Counted from the first letter of the stretch, positions 39,853 to 49,103 are shown. The stretch: DNA of 64,000 nucleotides from CAYMJK01 sp043101635 (GCA_043101635.1 JBICIE010000009.1:12873-76872); one strand, 5' to 3'. Translations and numbers: made by a program. Notes: a model not told the origin generated them from the sequence alone.

Positions 39853-41655
39853 GTGTGCGGCATCCTCGGCATTGCGGCGCCCCTGGGGCGGGAACCATCG
39901 GTCACCGCGGCCCAGGTCGCGCGCCTGCGCGATCTGATGACCCATCGCGGCCCGGATGGCGCCGGCCTGCTGCGCGACCGCGGCGTGATCCTCGCCCACC
40001 GGCGGCTCGCCGTCCTCGACCTGACCGACGCCGGCGCCCAGCCCATGACCACGCCAGACGGGCGGTTCACGCTCGTCTACAACGGCGAACTGTACAACGA
40101 GGCCGACCTGCGCGCCCGGCTGGCCGACGCTGGAATCCGCCCGCACTCCGCCTGCGACAGCGAGACGGTCCTGCTGGCCCTGGCGACGTGGGGCCCCGGC
40201 GCGCTCGACCGCTTCCGCGGCATGTACGCCCTGGCCCTCTTCGACCGCGTCGAACAGACACTGTTGCTGGCGATCGACCCGCTGGCCATCAAGCCGCTGT
40301 ACTGGGCCATCGCGCCGGCGCCAGGCGGGCCCGAACTCATCTTCGCCAGCGAGATCGATCCGGTGGCCCGCCATCCGCACATCCTCCCCCGTCCTGACCC
40401 GGTGGTCGTCTCCAGCTACCTGACGACGATCCGGACGACGCTGGGCGATCGGACCATGCTCGCAGGGGTGCGCACGCTGACGCCGGGCCAGCGACTGCTG
40501 TTCGACCTGCGCGATCGCAACCTGGTCTGGAAGTCGTGGGCCGCCCCCGCGGTCCAGCAGCAGCCGGCGCCGGCGGACAGCCCGGCGGCCCTGCGCGAGC
40601 AGATGCTCGCCTCGGTCCAGGCGCATCTGCGCTCCGATGCCCCGATTTGTGCGCTGCTCAGCGGCGGGCTGGACAGCGCCGTCATCACCCGCTGCGCTCG
40701 CGACGCCGGGGCCCATCTGCGCACCTACTGCGCCGGGGCCCGGCCCGGCCCCGACAGCTCCGAAACCAGCGACGACTTCCACTTCGCCCTCGCGGTGGCC
40801 GCCGACCTGGGCGCAGCGCACCACGAGGTTCCCGTCACGCGCGCGCTGTTTGCCGGGCGCTGGCGCGAGATCATCGAGCGCACCGGCCAGCCGCTGAGCA
40901 CCCCCAACGAGGTCGCCATCAACGAGGTCGCCCGGCGCCTGCGCGCCGATGGCTACGTCGTGACGCTCTCGGGCGAGGGCGCCGACGAACTGCTCGCGGG
41001 GTACACCGAGCCCATGCGCATGGCGGCCCGGCACGCCGCCGCCGGCGGGGCCGACCCCGGACGCTTCCAGCTTGAGAGCGCCGCATGGATCCCGCCGGAC
41101 GCCAAGGCCGGCCTGCTGCGCGAGGACATCTGGCGCGCTGCCGAGCGCGACGAACTGCTCACCGCCTTCTACCGCGACGAGTACAGCGCTGCCGCCGCCG
41201 AACCGGGCGCCGACGACCCGCTCGAGGCCGCCCTGCGCTTTCACAGGCGCATCAACCTCGCCGGCCTGCTGCGCCGGCTCGACAGCGCGACCATGCTCGA
41301 GTCGGTCGAGGGCCGCACGCCCTTTGCCGATCGCGCCATCGCCTCGCTGTGCGCCGCGATTCCGATGCGCGAGAAGTTCGTCGATGGCGACCCGCCGCAG
41401 AGCAAGCTCGCCCTGCGCTGCGCCTTTGCCGGCGCCGTGCGCCGCCCGGTCCTCGAGCGTCCCAAGGCGAGCTTCCCGCTGCCCTTTGCCCGGTGGCTCG
41501 AGCCGATGACGCCCCACCTTGCCGATCCAGGCCCGGCGCTGGATCTGTTCAACCCTGCGGGCCTCGGGATCATCGCGGCCCGGCCCGCCGAGTTGTGGCG
41601 AGCCGCTTGGCCGGTAGTCAATCTCGTGCTCTGGACCCAGCGCTGGTGGGGTTGA
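39853..41655 (+). CDS. asnB: Asparagine synthase (glutamine-hydrolysing)
   Basis: 600 residues from GTG at 39853, so that Cys2 becomes the N-terminal nucleophile (MCGILGIAAPLG). Class II glutaminase domain about 2-190 (LMTHRGPDGAGLL, AHRRLAVLDLTDAGAQPM, LVYNGELYNEADLR). Synthetase domain about 230-600 with PP-loop ALLSGGLDSAVITR, then STPNEVAINEVARRL and VTLSGEGADELLAGY, and ESVEGRTPFADRAIA. It makes asparagine, or amidates another carboxylate, from glutamine and ATP. It is alone rather than in a glycan cluster. A longer C-terminal part than E. coli AsnB resembles the family used in envelope or capsule loci, so the acceptor is not certain. Confidence 0.88.
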   Translation: MCGILGIAAPLGREPSVTAAQVARLRDLMTHRGPDGAGLLRDRGVILAHRRLAVLDLTDAGAQPMTTPDGRFTLVYNGELYNEADLRARLADAGIRPHSACDSETVLLALATWGPGALDRFRGMYALALFDRVEQTLLLAIDPLAIKPLYWAIAPAPGGPELIFASEIDPVARHPHILPRPDPVVVSSYLTTIRTTLGDRTMLAGVRTLTPGQRLLFDLRDRNLVWKSWAAPAVQQQPAPADSPAALREQMLASVQAHLRSDAPICALLSGGLDSAVITRCARDAGAHLRTYCAGARPGPDSSETSDDFHFALAVAADLGAAHHEVPVTRALFAGRWREIIERTGQPLSTPNEVAINEVARRLRADGYVVTLSGEGADELLAGYTEPMRMAARHAAAGGADPGRFQLESAAWIPPDAKAGLLREDIWRAAERDELLTAFYRDEYSAAAAEPGADDPLEAALRFHRRINLAGLLRRLDSATMLESVEGRTPFADRAIASLCAAIPMREKFVDGDPPQSKLALRCAFAGAVRRPVLERPKASFPLPFARWLEPMTPHLADPGPALDLFNPAGLGIIAARPAELWRAAWPVVNLVLWTQRWWG

Positions 41656-42027
41656 TCAGCACGTGCCCGATCGCTTGGCGCTCTGGCTCGCCGCCCGGAA
41701 GAGCGGGAGCAGCGACTCCAGCGCATCGTCGGAAAGCCGCGTGAACGCGAGGCCCACCTCGCGCCGGAACACGCCTGGCCGATGCACCCACGCAACCTCA
41801 GCCTCCAGTTCAACCGGCCGTGACAGCCCGTGAACCTTGATCCGCATCGGGCCGTAGGTACGCAGGCGCGGCCAGGCCAGCCCTCGCACCCGCAGGCCCC
41901 CCGCCGAAATGTCCAGCACCCGCCCCAGTCGGCAGTGCAGCGTCGAGACCAGGAGGCGCGAGCTCAGTCGCTTGTCCTGATAACGACGCCACACCGGCCG
42001 TGGCAGCAGCGTGCGGGCAGACCCCAT
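41656..42027 (-). CDS. PilZ-domain protein
   Basis: 123 residues from ATG at 42027 (a GTG at 42075 would add 16 residues). The PilZ pattern is visible though degenerate: RRYQDKRLSSRLLVST... for the RxxxR entry, then LGRVLDISAGGLRVRG (DxSxxG), GPMRIKVHGLSRPVELEAEVAWVHRPGVFRREVGLAFTRLSDDALESLLPLF. It would bind cyclic di-GMP. A free PilZ domain with no other module acts as an adaptor, and a link to the T2SS/pseudopilus machine is possible but not shown. Its stop codon directly abuts the asnB stop (convergent, 0 bp). Confidence 0.75.
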   Translation of the reverse strand: MGSARTLLPRPVWRRYQDKRLSSRLLVSTLHCRLGRVLDISAGGLRVRGLAWPRLRTYGPMRIKVHGLSRPVELEAEVAWVHRPGVFRREVGLAFTRLSDDALESLLPLFRAASQSAKRSGTC

Positions 42028-42112
42028 GGTCCGGCAGATCGGATGAGTCAGACCGACATTTGAGCGGGATCGCACAGAACGTCCGCCTCAGCGCCGCTTC
42101 GGGCGGCCCACC

Positions 42113-42118
42113 TATCCT
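42113..42118 (+). promoter_or_regulatory. Possible -10 box (TATCCT) of queF
   Basis: TATCCT with a predicted start near 42125, giving a leader of about 28 nt that includes AGGGA ahead of the ATG at 42153. This contrasts with the leaderless sites. Confidence 0.4.
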
Positions 42119-42152
42119 CCCCGCTCTCACGCGAGCCAGCAGGGACCGAGAA

Positions 42153-42536
42153 ATGCCAGACCCCAGTCTTCTGGAGACCTTCGCCACGCCAGCCGCCCAG
42201 CCGCTGGTCATCGAGCACATCGCCGAGGAATTCACCAGCGTCTGCCCCATGACCGGCCACCCCGATTTCGGGGTCGTCACCGTCCGCTTCTGCCCGCGCC
42301 CGGACGCCGCCGGCGGCGTCTGCGTCGAACTCAAGAGCCTGAAGCTGTACCTGCACTCTTTTCGCAGCGAAGGCATCTTCTACGAAGCGGTGACCAACCG
42401 CATCTGCGAGGATCTGGCCCGGCTCATGGACCCGGTGTGGCTGCAGGTGGTCACGAGCTGGCGCGGGCGCGGCGGCATCCGCAGCGTGATCCGGGCCGAG
42501 CGCGGCGAGATCCCCGCCGAGTACCGCGGCCGCTGA
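42153..42536 (+). CDS. queF: 7-cyano-7-deazaguanine reductase (preQ1 synthase)
   Basis: 127 residues, the short single-domain type. Nucleophile Cys31 lies in EEFTSVCPMTGHPDFG, with Asp38 of the conserved CPxTGxPD. The QueF motif ELKSLKLYLHSFRSEGIFYEAVTNRICEDL is clear (ELKSLKLYLxSFRxxxxFHE, with Tyr for His at the end). It reduces preQ0 to preQ1 with NADPH in queuosine synthesis. The T-fold enzyme is related to GTP cyclohydrolase I. ATG at 42153 has AGGGA about 7 nt upstream. No other que genes are nearby. It lies 52 bp before the YhaM-like gene. Confidence 0.92.
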   Translation: MPDPSLLETFATPAAQPLVIEHIAEEFTSVCPMTGHPDFGVVTVRFCPRPDAAGGVCVELKSLKLYLHSFRSEGIFYEAVTNRICEDLARLMDPVWLQVVTSWRGRGGIRSVIRAERGEIPAEYRGR

Positions 42537-42558
42537 ACTCCTGGCGCAGGCGGGCCCC

Positions 42559-42564
42559 TACCAT
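42559..42564 (+). promoter_or_regulatory. Possible -10 box (TACCAT) of the YhaM-type gene
   Basis: TACCAT gives a leader of about 18 nt that includes AAGGAG before the ATG at 42589. Confidence 0.45.
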
Positions 42565-42588
42565 CGGTGCGATTCCCAAGGAGCCCTC

Positions 42589-43584
42589 ATGCCCGACACC
42601 GCGACCCGGCGCTACATCCGCGAAATGACCGATTCCGAGCGGATCAGCGGCGCCTTCACCATCATCAACACGCAGCTCGGGCGCACGCGCAGCGACAAGC
42701 CCTACCTGCGCTGCCTGCTGGCCGACAAGACCGGCGAAGTCGCCGGGCGCATGTGGTCGATCGATGAGGCGACCTTTCGCCGCCTCCCCACCGACGGCTT
42801 CGTCTTCATCGAGGGCGAGACGCAGGCCTACCAGGGCGACATCCAGATCATCATCCACACCATCGACCCCATCGAGCCGACCGACGAGCAGCTCATCGAA
42901 CTGCTCCCGTGCGCCGAGCGCCCGATCGACGAGATGTTCGCGGAACTCACGGGGCTGCTCGACACGCTCGAGCATCCGTCCATGAAGGCCCTTGCCGCGT
43001 CGTTTCTCGCCGACGACTTCTTCATCGAGGCGTTCAAGAAGGCGCCGGCGGCCAAGAGCCTGCACCACGCCTACATCGGCGGGCTGCTCGAGCACACGCT
43101 CTCGCTGCTGAAGCTGGCCAACGTCGTCTGCCCGCTGTACCCGAAGATCAACCGCGATGTCGTGATGATGGGCCTGTTCCTCCACGACATCGGCAAGACC
43201 CGCGAACTGCAGTTCGACGGCGCCTTCGCCTATACCCCGCGCGGCCTGCTGGTGGGCCACATCGTCGAGGGCGCGGTCATGCTCCGCGCCAAGGCCCAGC
43301 AGGTCATGCGCGAAACCGGCCAGCGCCTGCCCCCGAACGCCGCGCTCGTCCTGGAGCACATCATCCTCAGCCACCACGGCGAGCCCGCCTTCGGGGCAGT
43401 GAAGCCGCCGAGCACGCCCGAGGCCATCCTCGTCAGCCTGCTGGACAATCTCGACGCCAAGACCGCCATGGCCCTGGCCGCGGCCCGCGAGGGTCGCAAC
43501 CCCGAGGTCGACCTCCGCGGCGACTTCACCGAGAAGCACTGGGCCCTCGGCGCCCGCCTCTTCCGCCCCGACCCGCTGGCGTAG
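42589..43584 (+). CDS. 3'-5' exoribonuclease of the YhaM type (OB fold + HD domain)
   Basis: 331 residues. An N-terminal OB fold (ISGAFTIINTQLGRTRSDKPYLRCLLADKTGEVAGRMWSIDEATF, about 18-62) is followed by an HD phosphohydrolase domain: SLHHAYIGGLLEHTLSLLKLANVV (first His), LFLHDIGKTRELQF (HD pair), LVGHIVEGAVML, and EHIILSHHGEPAFGAVKPPSTPEAILVSLLDNLDAKTAM. This OB-HD order and the EAxxxxxxDxLDAK motif are those of YhaM, a Mn-dependent 3'-5' RNA/DNA exonuclease. ATG has AAGGAG 7 nt upstream. Length matches (about 315). Confidence 0.87.
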   Translation: MPDTATRRYIREMTDSERISGAFTIINTQLGRTRSDKPYLRCLLADKTGEVAGRMWSIDEATFRRLPTDGFVFIEGETQAYQGDIQIIIHTIDPIEPTDEQLIELLPCAERPIDEMFAELTGLLDTLEHPSMKALAASFLADDFFIEAFKKAPAAKSLHHAYIGGLLEHTLSLLKLANVVCPLYPKINRDVVMMGLFLHDIGKTRELQFDGAFAYTPRGLLVGHIVEGAVMLRAKAQQVMRETGQRLPPNAALVLEHIILSHHGEPAFGAVKPPSTPEAILVSLLDNLDAKTAMALAAAREGRNPEVDLRGDFTEKHWALGARLFRPDPLA

Positions 43585-43640
43585 CACGGGCTTCCAGCCC
43601 GTGTCGCTCCCGCCCCGGGCCTCGCTGGCGCACGGCGCCC

Positions 43641-44597
43641 TCACCCGCGCGCAATCACCCGCACCATCACGCTCGCAAAGCGCGCCCCCGCCAGCGGATC
43701 GCGCAGCGCCAGGTCCACCGCCCCGCTCCGGCCCGGACCCCGGCGCCCGCCCAGCCGGCGCGTCGCCGCCGCAGTTGCCCGCAGCGCCGCATCCGCAGGC
43801 AGCGAGCCCAGCGTCAGCGACACCAGCCCCGCCACCATCCGCGGCTCGTCATCGGGGACGGATGCGGCAAGCCCGGCCCGCGCCTCCTCGAAGGCGCGCT
43901 GGTAGTCCCCAGCCGCGGCCCGCAGTTCCACCCGCGCGTCCTCGTCGCCCCCGCCCTCTCCTTGCGCAGCGAGAGCCGCCAGCAAAGCCTCGCGCAGCCG
44001 CTCCAGCGGCCCTGCCAGGCGCTGGCGCGCGCGCAACAGCGTCTCGCCCTCGGCCTCCAGCAGCACCGGCACGGCGACGGTCAACCCCGGCCCGTCCGCA
44101 AGCTGCGCCTCGGCCTTCTGCACCACGCTCGCCGGATCCGGACGCATCACCACCAGCCCGTGGCGGGCCGCGAACCGGTCCAGCCCGAGCGCCACCGGCG
44201 CCGAGACGCCCGGATCCGGCCCCGCTCGCAGCACATCGATCGACAGCGCCCGCAGGTACGCGCTCTCGCTGTCGTACAGGTCGCGCCGCATCAGCGCCCG
44301 GGCCCCGGCGCACGCCGGATCTTCCTGAATGATCCGCCACGCCTCGGCGACGTCGCCGCCGGGATCATCGCCGTCCTCTGTTGCACAGATCACCCCCGCC
44401 CGCCACAAGGGCTCGCTCCAGCGCCACGTGCGCATGAACTGCATGTAGGCCGGAGATGACGCCGCTTCGACCTCCGCCGCGTCGCGCCCCCCCACCGGCG
44501 CCGGCAGCAGCGTGATCATCTGCGACGCCAGCAGCACTGCCGCCATCGCCGGCGGCTCCCGCGTAGTCAGGTGATATGGGCTGACGACCACGCGCAT
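43641..44597 (-). CDS. Protein of unknown function
   Basis: 318 residues. ATG at 44597 overlaps the region of the upstream hydrolase stop (2-bp gap), with translation coupling likely. The start MRVVVSPYHLTTREPPAMAAVLLASQMITLLPAP is followed by helical Ala/Leu-rich sequence with few motifs: YMQFMRTWRWSEPLWRAGVI, DVAEAWRIIQEDP, DLYDSESAYLRALSIDVL. It has no signal peptide or clear membrane helix. I do not recognise the family. Codon use is normal for the window, and coupling to the hydrolase gene argues that it is real. Confidence 0.6.
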   Translation of the reverse strand: MRVVVSPYHLTTREPPAMAAVLLASQMITLLPAPVGGRDAAEVEAASSPAYMQFMRTWRWSEPLWRAGVICATEDGDDPGGDVAEAWRIIQEDPACAGARALMRRDLYDSESAYLRALSIDVLRAGPDPGVSAPVALGLDRFAARHGLVVMRPDPASVVQKAEAQLADGPGLTVAVPVLLEAEGETLLRARQRLAGPLERLREALLAALAAQGEGGGDEDARVELRAAAGDYQRAFEEARAGLAASVPDDEPRMVAGLVSLTLGSLPADAALRATAAATRRLGGRRGPGRSGAVDLALRDPLAGARFASVMVRVIARG

Positions 44598-44599
44598 GG

Positions 44600-45817
44600 C
44601 TACTTCCCGTCCTGATCGGCCGGGGCCTCGCCCGTCGCTGTGTTGATCCAGTCGATCACATCCCCCACGCGCATCGCCAGGCGCAGAAACAGCATCTCGT
44701 GCCCCATCGCCCGCGTCCAGCGCTCCGGCTGTCCGGCCCGCTCCCACAGCAGGTCGCCGGTGTGCGCGGGAACGGCCAGGTCGCGCGTGCCGTGGATCAT
44801 CAGCGTCGGAATGTCGCGCAGGAACCGCGCCGTGTGGTACGAGTCCAGCGGCGCGCGCGCCAGATACGCCTCCCGCAGGGCCCGGGCGTCGGCGGGCGTC
44901 GCGCCTGCCACCAGCGAGACATCCACCGCGCCGATCCAGTCGCTGTAGTTGCTCTTGCGCAGGATCTCCAGGTAGTCCGCCCCGCCCGCGATGGCGACCG
45001 CCGCGTCATACCGCTCCGGCTCCAGCGCCACCACCGTCGACAGGATCATCGCCCCGCCGCTCATGCCCAGCGCCACCAGCGGCCCCTCGCCCATCCACGG
45101 AAATCGACGCACCGCCTCATCCATCGCTGCCCGCGAGGCGTAGGCCGCCTCCGCCACGCGCTCGCCCAGCTCGCGCGCAATCACCGCCGCGTCATCCTCC
45201 ACGCCATCGGCCGGATCCGCGACCACCACGAACCGCTCGGTGAAGCGTGACGGGTGCGACATCATCCGCACCACGCCCCACCCGGCGCTGCGAAGCTGCT
45301 CCACCGCGGCGTCCACCACCGGCCGCGGCGTCCCGAACATCCCCGGCAGCAGCAGCACCACGCCGCGCCGGCCCTCACGAGGCTGATATACGCCGAACCA
45401 CGTGCGCTCGATCAACGGCCCCTTCGGACCCTCGCGTGCGCTGACGTACTTGAAGACCTCGGCCCCGGGCTCCGGCCGGCCCTCCTCCGCCCTGCGCACG
45501 AAGATCAGCGCGTTGGGACCCTCCAGGTCGGCGCCCTGTCTCTCGGGCTCGGGTAGCGCCGCCTCAATGTCGCGCCAGTCATCGGGATCCGCGCCCGGCC
45601 GGCCGTGCCGCAGCAGCCGCTCGCGCCACTCGGAGGGAACGCCCTCCAATGGCACGATCACGCCCCGAGCGTCGCCGCCAGCCAGCCGCTCAGGCCAGAT
45701 GGGATCCAGATACGGCGCCTCGGCGCCTGCGGGCTGTGCCGCCGCCGGGGCCGCGCAGGCGATGACCGCGGCGAGCGCCGCCGCGACCAGTTGCCATGTT
45801 CTGCCCGCTTGCCGCAC
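44600..45817 (-). CDS. Secreted alpha/beta hydrolase
   Basis: 405 residues from GTG at 45817, with AGGAGT about 9 nt upstream. Signal peptide (LVAAALAAVIACAAPAAAQ). The alpha/beta-hydrolase core spans about 145-390: strand GVVLLLPGMFGT (oxyanion region), nucleophile elbow VALGMSGGAMIL (Ser), acid strand IPTLMIHGTRDLAVPAHT (Asp) and AMGHEML (His). Between these lie DAAVAIAGGADYLEIL and a lid-like segment. The substrate is not evident; an esterase or lipase-like role in the periplasm is likely. It is followed directly by the unknown gene 43641-44597 and is divergent from the DUF368 gene. Confidence 0.8.
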   Translation of the reverse strand: MRQAGRTWQLVAAALAAVIACAAPAAAQPAGAEAPYLDPIWPERLAGGDARGVIVPLEGVPSEWRERLLRHGRPGADPDDWRDIEAALPEPERQGADLEGPNALIFVRRAEEGRPEPGAEVFKYVSAREGPKGPLIERTWFGVYQPREGRRGVVLLLPGMFGTPRPVVDAAVEQLRSAGWGVVRMMSHPSRFTERFVVVADPADGVEDDAAVIARELGERVAEAAYASRAAMDEAVRRFPWMGEGPLVALGMSGGAMILSTVVALEPERYDAAVAIAGGADYLEILRKSNYSDWIGAVDVSLVAGATPADARALREAYLARAPLDSYHTARFLRDIPTLMIHGTRDLAVPAHTGDLLWERAGQPERWTRAMGHEMLFLRLAMRVGDVIDWINTATGEAPADQDGK

Positions 45818-45892
45818 TGGTTCTGACTCCTACGCTCACCGGCCACCTCCCCCGCCGCAGATGATATCGGCCGCCAGTTGCCCGAGCCTCGC

Positions 45893-46933
45893 ATGACCAC
45901 CAAGGCCACGAAGCCGACGCCAGCCACCCCGCAAACGCCGCATCCGCTCGATCTGCGCGCGCGCCTGCGCGAAGTCATCGGCGGCGCGCTGATGGGGCTG
46001 GCCAACCTCGTCCCGGGCATCAGCGGCGGGACGATGCTGGTCGCCGCGGGCGTCTACCCCCAGTTCGTCGAAGCGGTCAGCGACCTCACCCGCCTGCGCC
46101 TGACGCGGCGCGCACTGCTGACGCTCGGCATCATCGCCAGCGCGGCGTTCGCCGCCATCGCCCTCGGCGCCGGACCGATCGTCTGGGCCGTGGTCAATCA
46201 GCGCTGGATGATGTACAGCCTGTTCATCGGCCTCACGCTCGGCGGCCTGCCGACCCTGCGTCGCATGACGCGACCGATGACGGCCGGCGCCTGGACCGGG
46301 CTCGCCGTCGGCCTCGGCGCCATGGTGGCCATCGCCATCGCCGAGCGCGCCGGCGCCACCGGCGGCGGCGGACAAAGCGGCTTTATCGCACTCACCATCG
46401 GCGGCGCCGCCGGCGCCAGCGCCATGATCCTCCCCGGCGTCAGCGGCGCCTACCTGCTCCTGCTGCTGGGCCAGTACGTGCCGATCCTCGAGTCCATCCG
46501 CAGCGTCAAGGACGCGCTGCTGACCTCCTCGCCCGATCTGGGCGCCGCCTTCGCCGAATGGCGCACGCTCCTGCCCGTGGCGATCGGCGTCGGCATTGGT
46601 ATCGCTGTGATTTCCAACCTCATCCGCTTCCTGCTGCACCGCTTCGAGAAGCCGACGCTCGGCGCGCTCATGGGCCTGCTGCTCGGCGCCGTCGTCGGCC
46701 TCTGGCCCTTCGCCGACCCCGTCGCCCCGCAGCCCGGCGATGTCTTCAAGGGCGAAGTGATGACCCAGGAAGCGATCGACGCCCTCGCCCCGCAGGATCT
46801 GCCTGTGGCCTGGCGCCCGCCGCGCTCCCCCGGGCACGCGGCTGGCGCCATCGGCCTGATCTGCGCCGGCTTCTGCGCCACACTGCTGGTCTCGCGACTG
46901 GGAAGACAGTCCGAAACAGAGGGCCACGAGTAG
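45893..46933 (+). CDS. DUF368 membrane protein (undecaprenyl-phosphate translocase family)
   Basis: 346 residues with about eight membrane helices. The two DUF368 re-entrant motifs are seen: GALMGLANLVPGISGGTMLVAAGVYPQFVEAV near the N-terminus and GAAGASAMILPGVSGAYLLLLLGQYVPILESI in the middle. These inverted PGxSGx repeats are typical. Members such as PopT flip undecaprenyl phosphate back to the cytoplasmic face for wall and glycan synthesis. The ATG at 45893 is chosen; a TTG five codons earlier is possible. No ribosome site is clear. The gene is divergent from the secreted hydrolase. Confidence 0.85.
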   Translation: MTTKATKPTPATPQTPHPLDLRARLREVIGGALMGLANLVPGISGGTMLVAAGVYPQFVEAVSDLTRLRLTRRALLTLGIIASAAFAAIALGAGPIVWAVVNQRWMMYSLFIGLTLGGLPTLRRMTRPMTAGAWTGLAVGLGAMVAIAIAERAGATGGGGQSGFIALTIGGAAGASAMILPGVSGAYLLLLLGQYVPILESIRSVKDALLTSSPDLGAAFAEWRTLLPVAIGVGIGIAVISNLIRFLLHRFEKPTLGALMGLLLGAVVGLWPFADPVAPQPGDVFKGEVMTQEAIDALAPQDLPVAWRPPRSPGHAAGAIGLICAGFCATLLVSRLGRQSETEGHE

Positions 46934-47034
46934 CAAAGACCGCGAAGCTCCGGCGCAGGACTGCCGACTCGCAGAGATCCGCGTGGGCGGGTGGACAGGC
47001 GCTGTTCGCCCTCATGCTTGACCACTGCCGTCCC

Positions 47035-47040
47035 TACGCT
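47035..47040 (+). promoter_or_regulatory. Leaderless -10 box (TACGCT) of the ABC-F gene
   Basis: TACGCT ends 5 nt before the GTG at 47046. It decides that codon over a TTG at 47040, which would overlap the box. Confidence 0.55.
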
Positions 47041-47045
47041 TGCCC

Positions 47046-49058
47046 GTGCCAGCGATCGCCGCGACCAATCTTCATCTTGCCTATGGCAGCGACATCATTC
47101 TGGAAGGGTGCTCGCTGTCGATCGAGCCGGGTGAGCGCATCGGCCTGGTCGGGCGCAACGGCGCCGGCAAGACCTCGCTGATGCGGATCATGGCCGGGGA
47201 ACTGAAGCCGGACTCCGGCGACGTCGCGGTCCAGCGCGGCATGCGCGTGCGGCTGCTGCGCCAGGATCCGCGCCTCGATCCCGATGAGACGCTCCGCGGC
47301 GAGGCCGAAAGCGGCTTTGCCGAACTGCACGACCTGCACCGCCAGATGGACGCCGTCTATGCCCGCATGGAGGGCGCCGGCGGCGCCGACCTGGAAGCGC
47401 TGCTCGCCCAGCAGGCCGATCTGGAGTCGAAGATCAACGCGCTGGGCGGCTACGCCGTTGATCACCGCGTGGATGCCACGCTGCACGGACTCGGATTCGC
47501 CGACGGGCAGTTCTCCATCCCTGTGCGCGGCCTCAGCGGCGGCCAGCGGGCCCGGCTGGCTCTGGCCAAGCTCCTGCTGGAAGGGCCCGACATCCTGCTG
47601 CTGGACGAGCCGAGCAACCACCTCGATCTCGACGGGCGCATCTGGCTGGAGACGTTCCTGGTCGAGGAATACCGCGGCGCGGTGCTCATGATCACGCACG
47701 ACCGCACCATGCTCGACCGCGTTGCGCAGCGCATCGTCGAGGTCGAGCACGGCCGACTGATCAGCTACCCCGGCAGCTACTCAGCCTTCAGGCAGTTGCG
47801 GGCCGAGCGGCGGCAGACGCAACTGGAGGCGTGGGAGAAGCAGCAGTCCCGCTTCCGCAAGGAAGAGGAGTACATCCGCCGCTTCAAGGCCGGCCAGCGG
47901 GCCAAGCAGGCCCGCGGGCGCGAGACGCGACTGGAGCGAGAGAAGCAGGATCAGCGCATCGAGCGCCCGCAGGAACTCGGCGTGTTCCGCTTTCAGTTGC
48001 CGCAGGGGCCGCGCCCGGGCGATCTGGTGGTGACCGCGCGTGGCCTCACCAAGCGCTACCCGCGCGCGGGTGGCGGCGTCACCACGCTCTTCGAAGATCT
48101 CTCCATCACGATCGGGCGCGGCGAGCGCTGGGCCATCATCGGCCCCAACGGCGCCGGCAAGTCGACCCTGGTCGCCTGCCTGCTGGGCGAAATGGCGCCG
48201 GACGCCGGGACCAGCCGGCTCGGGTCGAACGTGCGCACCGGCTTCTTCCGTCAGGAGGAAGATGGGCTCGACCCGGACCTGCCCGTCTGCCGCTACCTCC
48301 AGAACGTGATCCTCAAGGAGAACCCCGGCAAGCCGATGAGCGAGCAGGAAGCCCGCGACCTCGCCGGCGCGTTCCTGTTCAGCGGGGATGAGCAGGATCG
48401 CGCACTCGGCGAGATGTCCGGGGGCGAGCGGGCCCGGGCCCGGCTGGCGGCGCTGCTGGCCAGCGCCAAGAACCTGGTGGTGCTCGATGAGCCGACCAAC
48501 CACCTCGACATCCCCAGCGCCGAGCGGCTGGAGGCGGCCCTGGCCATCCCGCGCCAGGATCCGGATACCGGCGAGCGCACCGGCCCGGAGAAGGCGCCGT
48601 TCGCTGGCACGCTGATCCTCATCAGCCATGATCGCACGCTCATCGACGCGACCTGCGACCACCTGATCGTGCTCGACGGGCGCGGCGGCGCCGAGATCTT
48701 CCACGGCGGCTACAGCGCCTACGCGGCGGCGCGCCGCGCGCCCGCAGAAGCGTCCGAGGCGCCGGGCGCAAGCAAGCCGGCCGAAAGACGCGAGCCTGCC
48801 GCGACAGCGAGCCGCGACACCGTCAGCGCGCCGGCCGCGCCCGCGAAGAAGCGCAAGAGCCCCCACTCCTGGATGAGCAGCGAGCAGCTCGAGACCCGGA
48901 TCGCCGAGCTCGAGGGTCAGGTCGCCCGGCTGGATCGGACGCTCGGCGACCCCGAGATCTGGAAGGACGCCGTGCGGGCCGCGGCGCTGACCGACGAGCG
49001 GGCAGAACTCAAGAGCGCCCTGGGCGCGCTGGAAGAGGAGTGGCTGGGGCGGATTTGA
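47046..49058 (+). CDS. ABC-F ATPase (Uup-like)
   Basis: 670 residues. Two ABC domains without membrane parts: Walker A GLVGRNGAGKTSL (about 35-47) with signature GLSGGQRARLALAKLL and Walker B ILLLDEPSNHLD; second set IIGPNGAGKSTLVACLLG, EMSGGERARARLAALL, LVVLDEPTNHLD. The Arg/Lys-rich linker between them (LEAWEKQQSRFRKEEEYIRRFKAGQRAKQARGRETRLER) is the P-site-interacting ABC-F linker. The C-terminus is a predicted coiled coil (SSEQLETRIAELEGQVARLDRTLGDPEIWKD), as in Uup, which binds DNA or ribosomes. A role in translation rescue or transposon excision control is expected. Confidence 0.92.
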   Translation: MPAIAATNLHLAYGSDIILEGCSLSIEPGERIGLVGRNGAGKTSLMRIMAGELKPDSGDVAVQRGMRVRLLRQDPRLDPDETLRGEAESGFAELHDLHRQMDAVYARMEGAGGADLEALLAQQADLESKINALGGYAVDHRVDATLHGLGFADGQFSIPVRGLSGGQRARLALAKLLLEGPDILLLDEPSNHLDLDGRIWLETFLVEEYRGAVLMITHDRTMLDRVAQRIVEVEHGRLISYPGSYSAFRQLRAERRQTQLEAWEKQQSRFRKEEEYIRRFKAGQRAKQARGRETRLEREKQDQRIERPQELGVFRFQLPQGPRPGDLVVTARGLTKRYPRAGGGVTTLFEDLSITIGRGERWAIIGPNGAGKSTLVACLLGEMAPDAGTSRLGSNVRTGFFRQEEDGLDPDLPVCRYLQNVILKENPGKPMSEQEARDLAGAFLFSGDEQDRALGEMSGGERARARLAALLASAKNLVVLDEPTNHLDIPSAERLEAALAIPRQDPDTGERTGPEKAPFAGTLILISHDRTLIDATCDHLIVLDGRGGAEIFHGGYSAYAAARRAPAEASEAPGASKPAERREPAATASRDTVSAPAAPAKKRKSPHSWMSSEQLETRIAELEGQVARLDRTLGDPEIWKDAVRAAALTDERAELKSALGALEEEWLGRI

Positions 49059-49092
49059 CGCCGCCGCGGCCGCGCCGGCGCCTCATGGCCGA

Positions 49093-49098
49093 TACGGT
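49093..49098 (+). promoter_or_regulatory. Leaderless -10 box (TACGGT) of ppc
   Basis: TACGGT ends 5 nt before the ATG at 49104. It argues against the in-frame TTG at 49098. Confidence 0.6.
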
Positions 49099-49103
49099 TG
49101 TCC

